From positions 1 to 64,000 of the forward strand of contig NZ_JAENWM010000005.1 of assembly GCF_016650035.1 (NCBI RefSeq): 64,000 nucleotides of DNA, written 5' to 3'. The stretch comes from Clostridium sp. GTDB taxonomy: Bacteria > Bacillota > Clostridia > Clostridiales > Clostridiaceae. Shown piece by piece: positions 52,947-61,818 of this stretch; within the stretch, counting starts at the first letter, position 1, and every line of letters begins with the position of its first letter. A program made the position numbers and the translations under genes. The notes below the pieces were generated by a model. That model was not told the DNA's origin and searched no databases. It saw only the letters and a list, made by a program, of their open reading frames with translations.

Positions 52947-53387
52947 TCAGTACACCATTTGTCTTTCTTTAATAACACTAGATTTTAAATCATCCAAAAT
53001 CTTTTCAAATTTACTTGGGTCTATATTATATATGATACACATGTCATCAAAGTATAATGAGTATGAAAAAGAATCTGGATTGGCATTAAATATAAATTTA
53101 AAATTAAATTCTGGTGCTTTTAAACTAGGCAATTTAACTCCTTTCAAAATATCAAATACGATATCTATATAAACACCTGGACAACCACCTTGAATTTGAA
53201 ATTTAAGTCCATCCGAATTAAAAACACAGTTAAATATCTCAATATTAAAATTAAAATAGGGACTTTTATTTAAATCATTACCTCTATCTTGTTTAATAAA
53301 TATTCGTCCTTTTTCCCATAATACCTGTTTATTTAAAACTTTGAATTCGTGTAATGTCATTTTTCTTTCAATACAGTTTAATACCAT
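52947..53387 (-). CDS. hypothetical soluble protein
   Basis: 146 residues, mainly beta with a helical end (PSKFEKILDDLKSSVIKERQ). No signal peptide, membrane helix or known motif. ATG follows AGAGGTGG. Single gene. Confidence 0.6.
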   Translation of the reverse strand: MVLNCIERKMTLHEFKVLNKQVLWEKGRIFIKQDRGNDLNKSPYFNFNIEIFNCVFNSDGLKFQIQGGCPGVYIDIVFDILKGVKLPSLKAPEFNFKFIFNANPDSFSYSLYFDDMCIIYNIDPSKFEKILDDLKSSVIKERQMVY

Positions 53388-53539
53388 ATTCTATTCCACC
53401 TCTTACACTTATTTTGGAAGTTCTAGTGATAAAGCCTTTATTATTTAACTTAATATTAATTTCATTTATATCCATAAAAAAAATCTCATAAGTAAATTAT
53501 ACCATTATATTCAATATATTACTGGTTTTTATAGTGATC

Positions 53540-53565
53540 TATTACAAAATATATATTTTGTAATA
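53540..53565. promoter_or_regulatory. 26-bp perfect palindrome upstream of the permease promoter
   Basis: The half-site TATTACAAAATAT is followed directly by its reverse complement. It ends just before the likely -35 of the permease gene (TATAAT at 53600-53605). The position suits an operator or activator site. I cannot assign it to a known regulator. Confidence 0.55.
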
Positions 53566-53649
53566 AAAGCATTGATTTTATCATTTTAAAGCAGTAAAGT
53601 ATAATAGTGTAATAAGTTTTCTATAAATTATGAAAGGAATGGTATTATT

Positions 53650-55029
53650 ATGAAAACAGAATTAGAAAAAAAGTACGGGCTAATTACTGCAATAGCAATG
53701 GTTGTTGGCATCGTAATAGGCAGCGGCGTTTTTTTCAAGGCAGAAAAAGTGTTAACTGTAACTGGTGGGGATCTTAAACTGGGTATTTTAGCTTGGGTTA
53801 TTGGCGGTATTATTATGATTTCTTGTGCCTATACTTTTGCTGTAATGGCAACTAAATACGAGAAAGTAAATGGCATAGTAGATTATGCAGAAGCTGCTAT
53901 GGGTGAGAAATATGGATATTATGTGGGCTGGTTTATGGCAACAATTTACTATCCAACATTGACAGCTGTTTTAGCATGGGTTTCAGCTAGATATACCTGC
54001 GTATTATTGGGATTTTCAATTACAGGTGGAGAGTGTATGACTATTGCCTGTCTATACTTAATAGGTAGCTATGCTTTAAACGCATTATCACCAGTTTTAG
54101 CTGGTAAATTTCAAGTTAGTACAACTATTATAAAACTTGTCCCACTGATTTCAATGGCTATAATTGGGACAATCGCTGGTATCAATAGTGGTATGACTAT
54201 GATTAATTTTACAACAGTAGTAGAAAAAGTACCTACTGGCAATGCATTATTTAAAGCAGTTGTTGCAACAGCCTTTGCCTATGAGGGTTGGATTATTGCT
54301 ACAAGTATCAATGCTGAATTAAAAGATGCAAAGAAAAATCTTCCACTTGCCCTTGTTGGAGGAACTTTTATAATCATGACTGTTTATATTTTATACTATA
54401 TAGGGCTAGCTGGAGCTGTAACAAATGAAGTTATGATGAAAGGTGGAGAATCTGGTGCTAAATTAGCATTTCAAAAAATATTCTCCTCTGCAGGTGGGTC
54501 TCTAATATTTGTATTTGTTATTATTTCTTGCCTCGGAACACTAAATGGATTAATGCTGGGATGTACCCGTGGTATCTATTCACTAGCAGCAAGGGGTTTT
54601 GGACCAAAACCAAAAATATTCAAACAAATAGATAGTGAGACTAATATGCCAACAAATTCATCTATACTTGGACTACTTCTTTGTGGTATATGGTTATTAT
54701 TCTTCTATGGCGCTAACTTAACAACACCATGGTTTGGATTCTTTTGTTTTGATTCATCAGAATTACCTATAGTTACTATTTATGCATTATATATTCCTAT
54801 TTTTATTATGGTAATGAAAAAAGAAAAGGATTTAAGTTCATTTAAAAGATTCGTAATGCCTATTATTTCATTAGTAGGATGCGTATTTATGATAATTGCT
54901 GCTTGTTTTTCACATGGAATGGCAGTTGTTGCATATCTAATTATCTTTGCAATTGTTATGGCTATTGGTGCTATGATTAACAAACAAAAATTTAAAGTTT
55001 CTGTTACCACAACTGAGGTTGTACAATAA
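53650..55029 (+). CDS. APC-superfamily amino acid permease
   Basis: 459 residues, about 12 membrane helices. The first helix has the unwound substrate motif VVGIVIGSGVFFKAEKV; ATAFAYEGWI in helix 6 and LNGLMLGCTRGIYSLAARG are LAT/APC features. Amino acid substrate unknown. ATG after AAAGGAATG. Single gene with a palindromic site upstream and a terminator after. Confidence 0.85.
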   Translation: MKTELEKKYGLITAIAMVVGIVIGSGVFFKAEKVLTVTGGDLKLGILAWVIGGIIMISCAYTFAVMATKYEKVNGIVDYAEAAMGEKYGYYVGWFMATIYYPTLTAVLAWVSARYTCVLLGFSITGGECMTIACLYLIGSYALNALSPVLAGKFQVSTTIIKLVPLISMAIIGTIAGINSGMTMINFTTVVEKVPTGNALFKAVVATAFAYEGWIIATSINAELKDAKKNLPLALVGGTFIIMTVYILYYIGLAGAVTNEVMMKGGESGAKLAFQKIFSSAGGSLIFVFVIISCLGTLNGLMLGCTRGIYSLAARGFGPKPKIFKQIDSETNMPTNSSILGLLLCGIWLLFFYGANLTTPWFGFFCFDSSELPIVTIYALYIPIFIMVMKKEKDLSSFKRFVMPIISLVGCVFMIIAACFSHGMAVVAYLIIFAIVMAIGAMINKQKFKVSVTTTEVVQ

Positions 55030-55041
55030 TTAATATGTTTT

Positions 55042-55072
55042 AAGGGATTCCCATGCCAGGGAATCCCTTTTA
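55042..55072 (+). terminator. intrinsic terminator of the permease gene
   Basis: AAGGGATTCCC (55042-55052) pairs with GGGAATCCCTT (55059-55069), then TT. The stem and its upstream flank recur at 57092-57128. Confidence 0.85.
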
Positions 55073-55092
55073 TTATTATAAAAATCTAAGAT

Positions 55093-55512
55093 TTATTTGT
55101 AACCGTTTTTCAAACCTAACCCAATAGGTACTATGATTAATAAAATTAAAAAAGCAATAACAACACCTGCATAACCCCCTACATTACCAGTAAGATTACT
55201 AATCAAACAAGATAGGCTACTATAAATAAAATATCCTATACCAAAAACAACAAAAATTAAGCCTAATGATTTATTTTCTTTATATGGCTTATTTTTGAAA
55301 TATAAAATAGAAATATATATACAAACACTGGAAAAAGCAAAGAAAAAAAGCATCAAAATAAGAAAAGGAATCATATTAATAAAACTAACACCTGAGACAA
55401 AACCAAAAGACGGTAGAATAAAAGTTGCTAAAAGCACCCCTATAAAAATCAATACAGATGGGATAAGTAGAAAAAAACCTATTAACTTAGGACTTATTGG
55501 CTTATTACACAT
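55093..55512 (-). CDS. hypothetical four-helix membrane protein
   Basis: 139 residues: four hydrophobic helices (about 11-33, 44-66, 80-102, 112-135) with short charged loops (KNKPYKENKS). No recognised family. ATG after GAAAGGTG. Single gene. Confidence 0.55.
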   Translation of the reverse strand: MCNKPISPKLIGFFLLIPSVLIFIGVLLATFILPSFGFVSGVSFINMIPFLILMLFFFAFSSVCIYISILYFKNKPYKENKSLGLIFVVFGIGYFIYSSLSCLISNLTGNVGGYAGVVIAFLILLIIVPIGLGLKNGYK

Positions 55513-55640
55513 AATATCACACCTTTCTAAAAATATTTCTCTAATCTTTAAATAGATTAATTTAATATTATTGTATTACTATTTTACAAATCGTGCAATA
55601 ATTCTTACTATTGTTGCTATAAATGAGGTTGGTTTTCTAT

Positions 55641-56132
55641 TTATTTTATTTCTACTGAATGACTATCTAAATATTTTAGCCTCTCATCACTAAGTTTCAC
55701 CTTTGATTTTAGAATATCTACCGCAGCTTTTGGAAGGTATGATTCCTCTCCTGTAATCTCATAGGGAATGCTTAGATAATAAGCAACGAACATCCTTACT
55801 GAGGATGTGCCTATTTCTGTACCAGAATCTTTTAAACTTCCGTAGATTGTTTCAAGATCTTTTACTTTAAAACTGTTTAAATCTGAAGATTTAATAGCAA
55901 AAGCTTCCCCAAGTATCTCTACTGGAATCTTGAAAGAGCTACTAATATCTTTAAATGTATAAGAACCTCTAATGTCAGAAGGATTATATTCACCCATAGC
56001 TTCTCCAGATTTTATAGTACTCGGAACCTTTGTGGATTCTGTTTTCCATAATCCAAAAGCCTTGGTTACTGCTATTCCACCAAATAATACAACAATAATT
56101 ACTAAAGGTAAAACATAAGTTTTTATCTTCAT
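55641..56132 (-). CDS. membrane-anchored partner of the NapH-like ferredoxin
   Basis: 163 residues: an N-terminal membrane helix (about 7-27) and an outer domain. DIRGSYTFKDISSSFKIPVE is the repeat motif seen in domains attached to membrane 4Fe-4S proteins (consensus xIRGxMTLKEIxxxYxIPxE), which suggests a contact or assembly role. ATG starts three bases after the ferredoxin stop, so the pair is coupled. Confidence 0.65.
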   Translation of the reverse strand: MKIKTYVLPLVIIVVLFGGIAVTKAFGLWKTESTKVPSTIKSGEAMGEYNPSDIRGSYTFKDISSSFKIPVEILGEAFAIKSSDLNSFKVKDLETIYGSLKDSGTEIGTSSVRMFVAYYLSIPYEITGEESYLPKAAVDILKSKVKLSDERLKYLDSHSVEIK

Positions 56133-56135
56133 AAC

Positions 56136-56957
56136 TTATTTACCTCCCTTTGTAGATAAATTTACTGTATCTGCTATAGGACAAGCATTTTCAGAGCTAC
56201 ATTGCATACATGAAATACATTGATGATCAAGGATAACTTCATGTTCCGATACTTTAATATTCATCGGACAAATATTGTCGCAAGCCTTGCAGGATATACA
56301 GGTATTCTTGTTTGTTCTAATTTTAAAGCTTCTAAATAGATTAGTTATTCCAAGTAAAGCACCATAAGGACAAACATATTTACACCAAGGTCTTTCAACA
56401 AATAGGGAAGAAATCATAACTAATAATAGAATAATTATACTAGCTACTGAAACTTCGCTTGTCCAGAAATTAAATAATGCAAAATATGGATCCACATCTG
56501 CAAAAACTATTTCGGCTGATATTGCAGTCATATAAAGCACACGAGCTAAAACTATATATCTTAAATATCTTAAATATTTATCGTATTTGTATGGTATAAA
56601 TTTGTTATATTTTTTACCAAAAAGTTTCTTTCCTATTTTTGCTATCCATTCTTGGAAAGTTCCAAATGGACATATCCATCCGCAAAACAAAGGACCAAAC
56701 CCTACAGCAAGAATAAATCCAATGATCATTAGAATAAATGAGGACTCATGAATTTTCTTTATAAAAGTTCCATCACTAAAGTATTGATATATTGTTACAA
56801 CTCCACCAAATGGACATAGTGCATGTAGTGAAGCGCTGGAGAGTAAAGCTATACCTCCTCCATTCTCAATAAGGGTATGATTAATAGCGATAAAAGCAAT
56901 AAGTGCGAAGAAAAATATTTGAACCCATTTTCTAACCTTAAATGTTTTGTTTTTCAT
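56136..56957 (-). CDS. NapH/CcoG-like membrane 4Fe-4S protein
   Basis: 273 residues, about five membrane helices. Membrane-side cysteine motifs CGWICPFGTFQEW and CKYVCPYGALLG are typical of NapH/RnfC-type electron carriers. The C-terminal ferredoxin has CISCKACDNICP and CISCMQCSSENACP. It probably passes electrons across or along the membrane for an unknown reductase. ATG follows AAGGAG. First gene of a two-gene operon. Confidence 0.85.
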   Translation of the reverse strand: MKNKTFKVRKWVQIFFFALIAFIAINHTLIENGGGIALLSSASLHALCPFGGVVTIYQYFSDGTFIKKIHESSFILMIIGFILAVGFGPLFCGWICPFGTFQEWIAKIGKKLFGKKYNKFIPYKYDKYLRYLRYIVLARVLYMTAISAEIVFADVDPYFALFNFWTSEVSVASIIILLLVMISSLFVERPWCKYVCPYGALLGITNLFRSFKIRTNKNTCISCKACDNICPMNIKVSEHEVILDHQCISCMQCSSENACPIADTVNLSTKGGK

Positions 56958-57091
56958 ATACGTGGTCTCCTTTCCTTTAATTCTTATGGGTTCATTATAA
57001 CAAGCATATTTGTTGGATATATGATATATTTGTGATAAAATTGTGATATTAACTCTTTGAAGAATATCCTTGGTAAACTATTTTAACCAAG

Positions 57092-57130
57092 ATATGTTTT
57101 AAGGGATTCCCTTTTATAGGAATCCCTTTT
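57092..57130 (+). terminator. second copy of the permease-type terminator
   Basis: AAGGGATTCC (57101-57110) pairs with GGAATCCCTT (57119-57128), then TT. The 20 bases at 57092-57111 are identical to 55033-55052. No plus-strand gene precedes it. The gap 56958-57259 holds only this and the SASP terminator. Confidence 0.6.
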
Positions 57131-57218
57131 ACGATTTTTTATAATTATCCTTCTCACGTAACCCTGTTCACCATGGAATGGTAAGATGACAAAAAACAAA
57201 ATCCTATAAATAGCTAAA

Positions 57219-57240
57219 GGACACAGTATGTACTGTGCCC
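57219..57240 (-). terminator. terminator of the SASP gene
   Basis: GGACACAGTA and TACTGTGCCC form a 10-bp stem with one wobble and a tiny loop, 20 bases after the stop at 57260. The minus-strand tail is T-rich but interrupted. Confidence 0.55.
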
Positions 57241-57259
57241 TCTATTTCTATTATATTTA

Positions 57260-57445
57260 TTATAAGTTTTTTTCGTAACTTTCTACCATTTTCTTAACCA
57301 TATTTCCACCTATTGAACCTGCTTCTCTTGAAGTTAGATCTCCATTATAACCATCTTTAAGATTAACTCCTACTTCTTTAGCAGATTCCATTTTGAATTT
57401 GTTTAAACCTTCTTTTGCTTGTGGAACTAAAGTTTTATTTGCCAT
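57260..57445 (-). CDS. alpha/beta-type small acid-soluble spore protein
   Basis: 61 residues, the normal size. ESAKEVGVNLKDGYNGDLTS includes the germination-protease site region, followed by REAGSIGGNMVKKMVESYE, the family's DNA-binding motif. These proteins coat and protect spore DNA and are made in the forespore. AGGAGG RBS. Shows that the organism sporulates. Confidence 0.95.
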   Translation of the reverse strand: MANKTLVPQAKEGLNKFKMESAKEVGVNLKDGYNGDLTSREAGSIGGNMVKKMVESYEKNL

Positions 57446-57728
57446 AATAAATTCCTCCTTTTTTATTTTGTTTGTGTAATATATCCTTGCTTTATTATGA
57501 TGTTCAAATTCAAGATAACTATGCTGGCTTATTTTTGGTTTAATAGTTCATTTTTATAATATATCCCTAATTATTTCTATAAAAAAATAAAGGTTATATT
57601 TTCGCCATCACTATTCTTTATATTTCTTATTTTTAGTGCTAATATTAGATTAATGATTGCTAATGGTAAAATGACATGATTTGTAGTCCCTCTAGGTGAA
57701 CCTATAAATAAAATTAGGAGATGTTTTT

Positions 57729-58667
57729 ATGATGGTAATAGATTTGCATTGTGATACTATTTTAAGGTGTATGGAGGATGAACAACGATTTGGAATAGCC
57801 GAAAATGAGTTTAGTGTAGATTTAAATAAATTAAAACAAGCAAATTCTTTGGCACAGTTTTTTGCACTTTTTGTAGATTTAAAAAAATATGAAGATCCTT
57901 ATATATATTGCATGAAAATGGCAAATAAATTCTTTAAAGAATTAGAAATAAATAAAGAACTAATAAAAATAGCAAAAAACTATAAAGATATGATAGATAA
58001 CAACGAACAGGGAAAACTGTCTGCTTTTCTCACCATTGAAGAAGGCGGAGTATTAAAAGGAGAAATCGATAATCTTAGAAACTTTTATAAATTGGGAGTA
58101 AGACTTATTACACTAACATGGAATTATCCCAATGAAATTGGGTTTCCAAACAGTGAATCACAATATAGTAAGCAGGGTTTAACTACCTTTGGAAAAGAAG
58201 TAATCAAAGAGATGAACAGTCTAGGCATGATAATAGATGTTTCTCATCTCTCAGATAAAGGTTTCTATGATGTTGCTAACCTTTCTTCTAAACCTTTCGT
58301 AGCTTCTCATTCTAATGCTAGGAGTATTACGTCTCATTGCAGAAATCTTAGTGATGAAATGATAAAAGTCCTTGCACATAAAGGCGGCGTAATGGGAATT
58401 AATTTTGAAAAATCTTTTTTAGGAACAGAGCCTTTAAGTAGAGTAGAAGAAATGGTAGCACATATCAATCACATTAAAAATATTGGTGGAATAGACGTTA
58501 TAGCAATAGGAACAGATTTTGATGGTATAAGTGATGGACTTCAAATAGAAAATATCGGACAAATTAATAAATTAATTTTAGGACTTCAGCAAAATCATTT
58601 CTCAGAAGCAGAAATCGAGAAAATATTCTATAAAAATGCAATGAGAGTAATAAAAGCTACATTATAA
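57729..58667 (+). CDS. membrane dipeptidase (peptidase family M19)
   Basis: 312 residues of the renal-dipeptidase fold. The first metal motif is IDLHCDTILRC, the bridging Glu is in TIEEGG, and later metal histidines are in DVSHLSD and ASHSNARS. GTDFDGI near the C-terminus is the last active-site motif. It cleaves dipeptides, often with D-residues. ATG after AGGAGATG. Single gene. Confidence 0.9.
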   Translation: MMVIDLHCDTILRCMEDEQRFGIAENEFSVDLNKLKQANSLAQFFALFVDLKKYEDPYIYCMKMANKFFKELEINKELIKIAKNYKDMIDNNEQGKLSAFLTIEEGGVLKGEIDNLRNFYKLGVRLITLTWNYPNEIGFPNSESQYSKQGLTTFGKEVIKEMNSLGMIIDVSHLSDKGFYDVANLSSKPFVASHSNARSITSHCRNLSDEMIKVLAHKGGVMGINFEKSFLGTEPLSRVEEMVAHINHIKNIGGIDVIAIGTDFDGISDGLQIENIGQINKLILGLQQNHFSEAEIEKIFYKNAMRVIKATL

Positions 58668-58764
58668 TAAAAAGAGGATTTGGAGAACTTTTATTGAATT
58701 TACTAATATATGAATACCGTGCTAGATGCAAAATAGTATAGTACGGAATGGAGGGATAATTATT

Positions 58765-59112
58765 ATGATAATTTCTAATAAAAATCAAATCAGTGAACTA
58801 CAACTTCAAGGTGAAGGTATAAAGGATGCGTTTAAAAAGGTCCTTATTTCACCAAAAGAAGGGTGGGAAGGAAATGTAATGAGAGTTTTCAAACTAAAAA
58901 GTGGTGGAACTACACCAAAACATGAACATCCATGGTTTCATGTTAATTATATATTAAAAGGCAAAGGAAAACTGTATCTTGATGGAACAAATTATGAAAT
59001 AGAAGAGGGTTCTTTTGCTTATGTTCCTGCAGGCAAAACTCATCAATTTGTTAACAACAGTAATGATGATTTAGAATTTATTTGTATTGTTCCAGAAGAA
59101 GGAGAAAAATAG
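58765..59112 (+). CDS. cupin-domain protein
   Basis: 115 residues, a single small beta-barrel cupin. The motifs are TPKHEHPWFHVNYILKGKG (histidines for metal) and EGSFAYVPAGKTHQF. Function unknown; small cupins act as metal enzymes or sensors. I chose ATG at 58765, nine bases after GGAGGG; the upstream in-frame ATG (58726) lacks an RBS. Confidence 0.85.
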   Translation: MIISNKNQISELQLQGEGIKDAFKKVLISPKEGWEGNVMRVFKLKSGGTTPKHEHPWFHVNYILKGKGKLYLDGTNYEIEEGSFAYVPAGKTHQFVNNSNDDLEFICIVPEEGEK

Positions 59113-59136
59113 TAGATCCTACTCTTATTATCTTTA

Positions 59137-59171
59137 CATTAAATGGATTAGAAAAACTAATCCATTTAATG
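59137..59171. terminator. perfect 15-bp hairpin between convergent genes
   Basis: CATTAAATGGATTAG (59137-59151) and CTAATCCATTTAATG (59157-59171) are perfectly complementary around AAAAA. It separates the cupin gene from the ABC-F gene. There is no long T run, so it may stop transcription by other means. Confidence 0.6.
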
Positions 59172-59184
59172 ATTGCTACATCTA

Positions 59185-60927
59185 TTACAATAACTTAATC
59201 AGCTCTTCTAAGTCCTGTGATAAAACTTTTGCAAGTGTAAAATCAGTACCTTTTAAAGCCAATTCTATTTTTGTTTCAATTAATTTTTTCTTTTGTTCAA
59301 TTTCTAAATAATCTTTGTCAAAATGACTAGCATAAATCATCTTTCTAAATTTTCTCATACTCATTTTTCTAATTGTCTTATCTTCAATCATTAAAACAAA
59401 ATCCATACAGTTTACTATAGAATAGAAATCATGAGAAATCATTAGAATTGCACCTTTATAGTTTACTATGGCTTTTTCCAGTGCTATTTGTGAATAGGTG
59501 TCTAAATGACTTGTCGGTTCATCAAGAAGCAACATGTTTGCTTTACTAGCAGAAACTTTAGCGAGTTGAAGTATATTTTTTTCTCCACCAGATAAAGACC
59601 CTATCTTTTGATTAATGGCTTCTTCTTCTTCAAATCCATAACCAGAAATATATTCTCTAACCTCTTGATTAGTTTTAAAACCAGCTTCTAAGAACTCGTC
59701 AAGTATGGTATTAGACTCATTTAGCGTTTTACCTTGAAGTTGAGATAAATAAGCCACTTCAACGTCTTCATTTATCTCAATAGAATCATGATTATTTTTA
59801 AATATTTCCTGGAGTAAGGTTGTTTTCCCGGTACCATTTGAACCAATAATGGCTACTTTATCAGTAGAATTAATCTCAAAGCTAACATTTTCTAGAAGCA
59901 TATCATCAAATGAAACACTGTAATCATTAACTTTTAAAGCAATGGTTTCGACCATTTCATTATCTGCAACTAAACTGATACTCGGCTCTTTAATATCTAC
60001 AAAAGGCGATTTAATTCTACTTTTTTCTAATCTTTCTTGAATTTTAACTCTAGCATTTAGAGATTTCCCTTTAGACGATTGATTATACTCAGTTGCCATA
60101 AATCTTAGTTTATTTATTAAGGTCTCGTTTCTCTTAAGTTCTTCAATACCCGCAGCAGCTAGTTCTTGTAACTCAATTTTAGTTTGAAGTAATGAGAAGT
60201 TGTAATCAATATAGCTTCCATCAAACTCTTGGAGCTCCATGTTTTCAAGGTGCAGAATTTTGTTAAAACAATGATTCAATAGATATCTGTTGTGCGTTAT
60301 AATTAGCATTGCTTCTTTACGCGAATTAATTAGATTTTTAAGAGCATTAAGATTTTCAAAGTCTAAAAACACATCGGGTTCATCCATAATTATTAAGTCT
60401 GGACTATTTAGCATTTCCTTAATTACTTGAATAAGCTTGAATTCACCACCACTAAGTTCAGATATCATTAGATCTTTATACCTAATTAAGTTTGCAAGAT
60501 TTAGGTTTTTATTAATGTTGTTTTCGAAATCATCCCCATTAATTGCATCAAATGCGTCTAAAGCTTGTTGATACTTTTCTAATAAACAATCAATATCCGA
60601 AGATGTTTCCATTTCACTGCAAATAGATGTTATTTCATTTTGTAGTTTAATAAATTTTTCCCCTATATATTCAAAAACTGTAATTTCTTTTGTTTCGCCT
60701 AGTTGTGAAAATTGACTTACATACCCAATTCTACAATTTGGGTACATCTCGAGCGTACCATCGAACATATATTTTTCCGGATCCATAATTATATCTATGA
60801 GTGTACTTTTTCCGCTGCCATTTGTTCCAATAAACGCACAATGTTGACCATTTTCTAATGTAAATGAAATATTATTATATAGATCCTTTTGCGGAAATGC
60901 GTAGGACAAGTTATCAACTTTTATCAT
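59185..60927 (-). CDS. ABC-F family protein (ribosome-associated ATPase)
   Basis: 580 residues, two ABC domains and no membrane part. Domain 1: Walker A IGTNGSGKST, signature ELSGGEFKL, Walker B LIIMDEPDVFLD. Domain 2: GSNGTGKTT, LSGGEKNILQLAK, LLLDEPTSHLD. The linker (about 240-310) would enter the ribosomal exit site. Several ABC-F proteins free ribosomes from antibiotics. A terminator in its leader supports drug-inducible control, but its target is unknown. ATG after GAGAGGT. Confidence 0.85.
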   Translation of the reverse strand: MIKVDNLSYAFPQKDLYNNISFTLENGQHCAFIGTNGSGKSTLIDIIMDPEKYMFDGTLEMYPNCRIGYVSQFSQLGETKEITVFEYIGEKFIKLQNEITSICSEMETSSDIDCLLEKYQQALDAFDAINGDDFENNINKNLNLANLIRYKDLMISELSGGEFKLIQVIKEMLNSPDLIIMDEPDVFLDFENLNALKNLINSRKEAMLIITHNRYLLNHCFNKILHLENMELQEFDGSYIDYNFSLLQTKIELQELAAAGIEELKRNETLINKLRFMATEYNQSSKGKSLNARVKIQERLEKSRIKSPFVDIKEPSISLVADNEMVETIALKVNDYSVSFDDMLLENVSFEINSTDKVAIIGSNGTGKTTLLQEIFKNNHDSIEINEDVEVAYLSQLQGKTLNESNTILDEFLEAGFKTNQEVREYISGYGFEEEEAINQKIGSLSGGEKNILQLAKVSASKANMLLLDEPTSHLDTYSQIALEKAIVNYKGAILMISHDFYSIVNCMDFVLMIEDKTIRKMSMRKFRKMIYASHFDKDYLEIEQKKKLIETKIELALKGTDFTLAKVLSQDLEELIKLL

Positions 60928-60950
60928 TATTATTACCTCTCTTTATCACT

Positions 60951-60978
60951 AAAAAAGAGCCTATAAAAATAAGCTCTT
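60951..60978 (-). terminator. attenuator hairpin in the ABC-F leader
   Basis: On the minus strand AAGAGC pairs with GCTCTT around an 12-base loop, followed by TTTTTTAG and then the RBS. This places a terminator between promoter and gene. Confidence 0.7.
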
Positions 60979-61051
60979 CAATATATTATCTTAAATTGCA
61001 ATTTTTCACTTAATTTTATGTAGTAGACATACTACTCAGTTTACCATTGAT

Positions 61052-61080
61052 AGCATACCACTTTTTACGACTAAGTTCAA
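61052..61080 (-). promoter_or_regulatory. sigma-A promoter of the ABC-F gene
   Basis: Minus strand TTGAAC (61080-61075), 17 bases, then TATGCT (61057-61052) with an upstream TGG (extended -10). The leader of about 115 bases holds two very short frames (MVN and MSTT) and the attenuator. Confidence 0.65.
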
Positions 61081-61199
61081 TCCTTTCATATTAAAGTTTT
61101 ATAAATATGCTATAATGTGTTCATAATAATAAATTGTGAAGTAATGGTCCAAAGGTGCGTATTTTAAACGAGGTATTTATTACAAAATGGAGGTGCGAA

Positions 61200-61781
61200 A
61201 TGAAATATTGTATTCTTGCGGGAAGCCCACGTAAAAATGGAAATACATCTAAACTATTAAAGCCGTTCATTGAGCAACTTGAACTTCAACAAGTTCAGTA
61301 TGATTTGATTTGGCTTTATGATAAACATATTGAACCTTGTACCGCATGTCGGAACTGTCAAAAGGACTGGACAATTTTTGGGTGTCGACATGTCGATGAT
61401 ATGCAGGAAATTTTCGATAAAATATATGAGTGTGATGTTATTATTTTAGCTACACCTATTTATTCATGGTACTGTACACCACCTATGAAATCAATGTTGG
61501 ACCGTTTGGTGTATGGAATGAATAAGTATTATGGTGATAAAAAAGGTCCCTCTCTATGGAATGGCAAAAGGTTAGCTATCATAACTACTTGTGGGTATAG
61601 ACCAGAAGCAGGAGCTGATTTATTTGAAGAAGGGATAAAAAGGTATTGCAAGCACTCTCAATTAAAATATGTTGGGATGCTTGCCGAAAGAGATTTCGGG
61701 TATAAATCTGTCTTTATAACGGACGATAAAATTGAGCATTCAAGGTCGTTTGCTCGGCAATTAATAAAAAACAGAGAGTAA
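61200..61781 (+). CDS. flavodoxin-family NAD(P)H-dependent oxidoreductase
   Basis: 193 residues. MKYCILAGSPRKNGNTSKLL is the FMN phosphate loop; CTACRNCQKDWTIFGC is the cysteine cluster of iron-sulfur flavoproteins; ATPIYSWYCTPPMKSMLDRL completes the fold. It reduces quinone- or FMN-type acceptors. I chose ATG at 61200 after GGAGGTG; the upstream GTG-like start is unneeded. TATAAT near 61110 may be its promoter, divergent from the ABC-F gene. Confidence 0.85.
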   Translation: MKYCILAGSPRKNGNTSKLLKPFIEQLELQQVQYDLIWLYDKHIEPCTACRNCQKDWTIFGCRHVDDMQEIFDKIYECDVIILATPIYSWYCTPPMKSMLDRLVYGMNKYYGDKKGPSLWNGKRLAIITTCGYRPEAGADLFEEGIKRYCKHSQLKYVGMLAERDFGYKSVFITDDKIEHSRSFARQLIKNRE

Positions 61782-61808
61782 AAGGAGCTCATAAGAGCTC
61801 CTTTTGCT
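61780..61808 (+). terminator. intrinsic terminator of the flavoprotein gene
   Basis: AAAAGGAGCTC (61780-61790) and GAGCTCCTTTT (61795-61805) are perfectly complementary, with a short T-rich tail. Confidence 0.8.
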
Positions 61809-61818
61809 TTACTTATAT

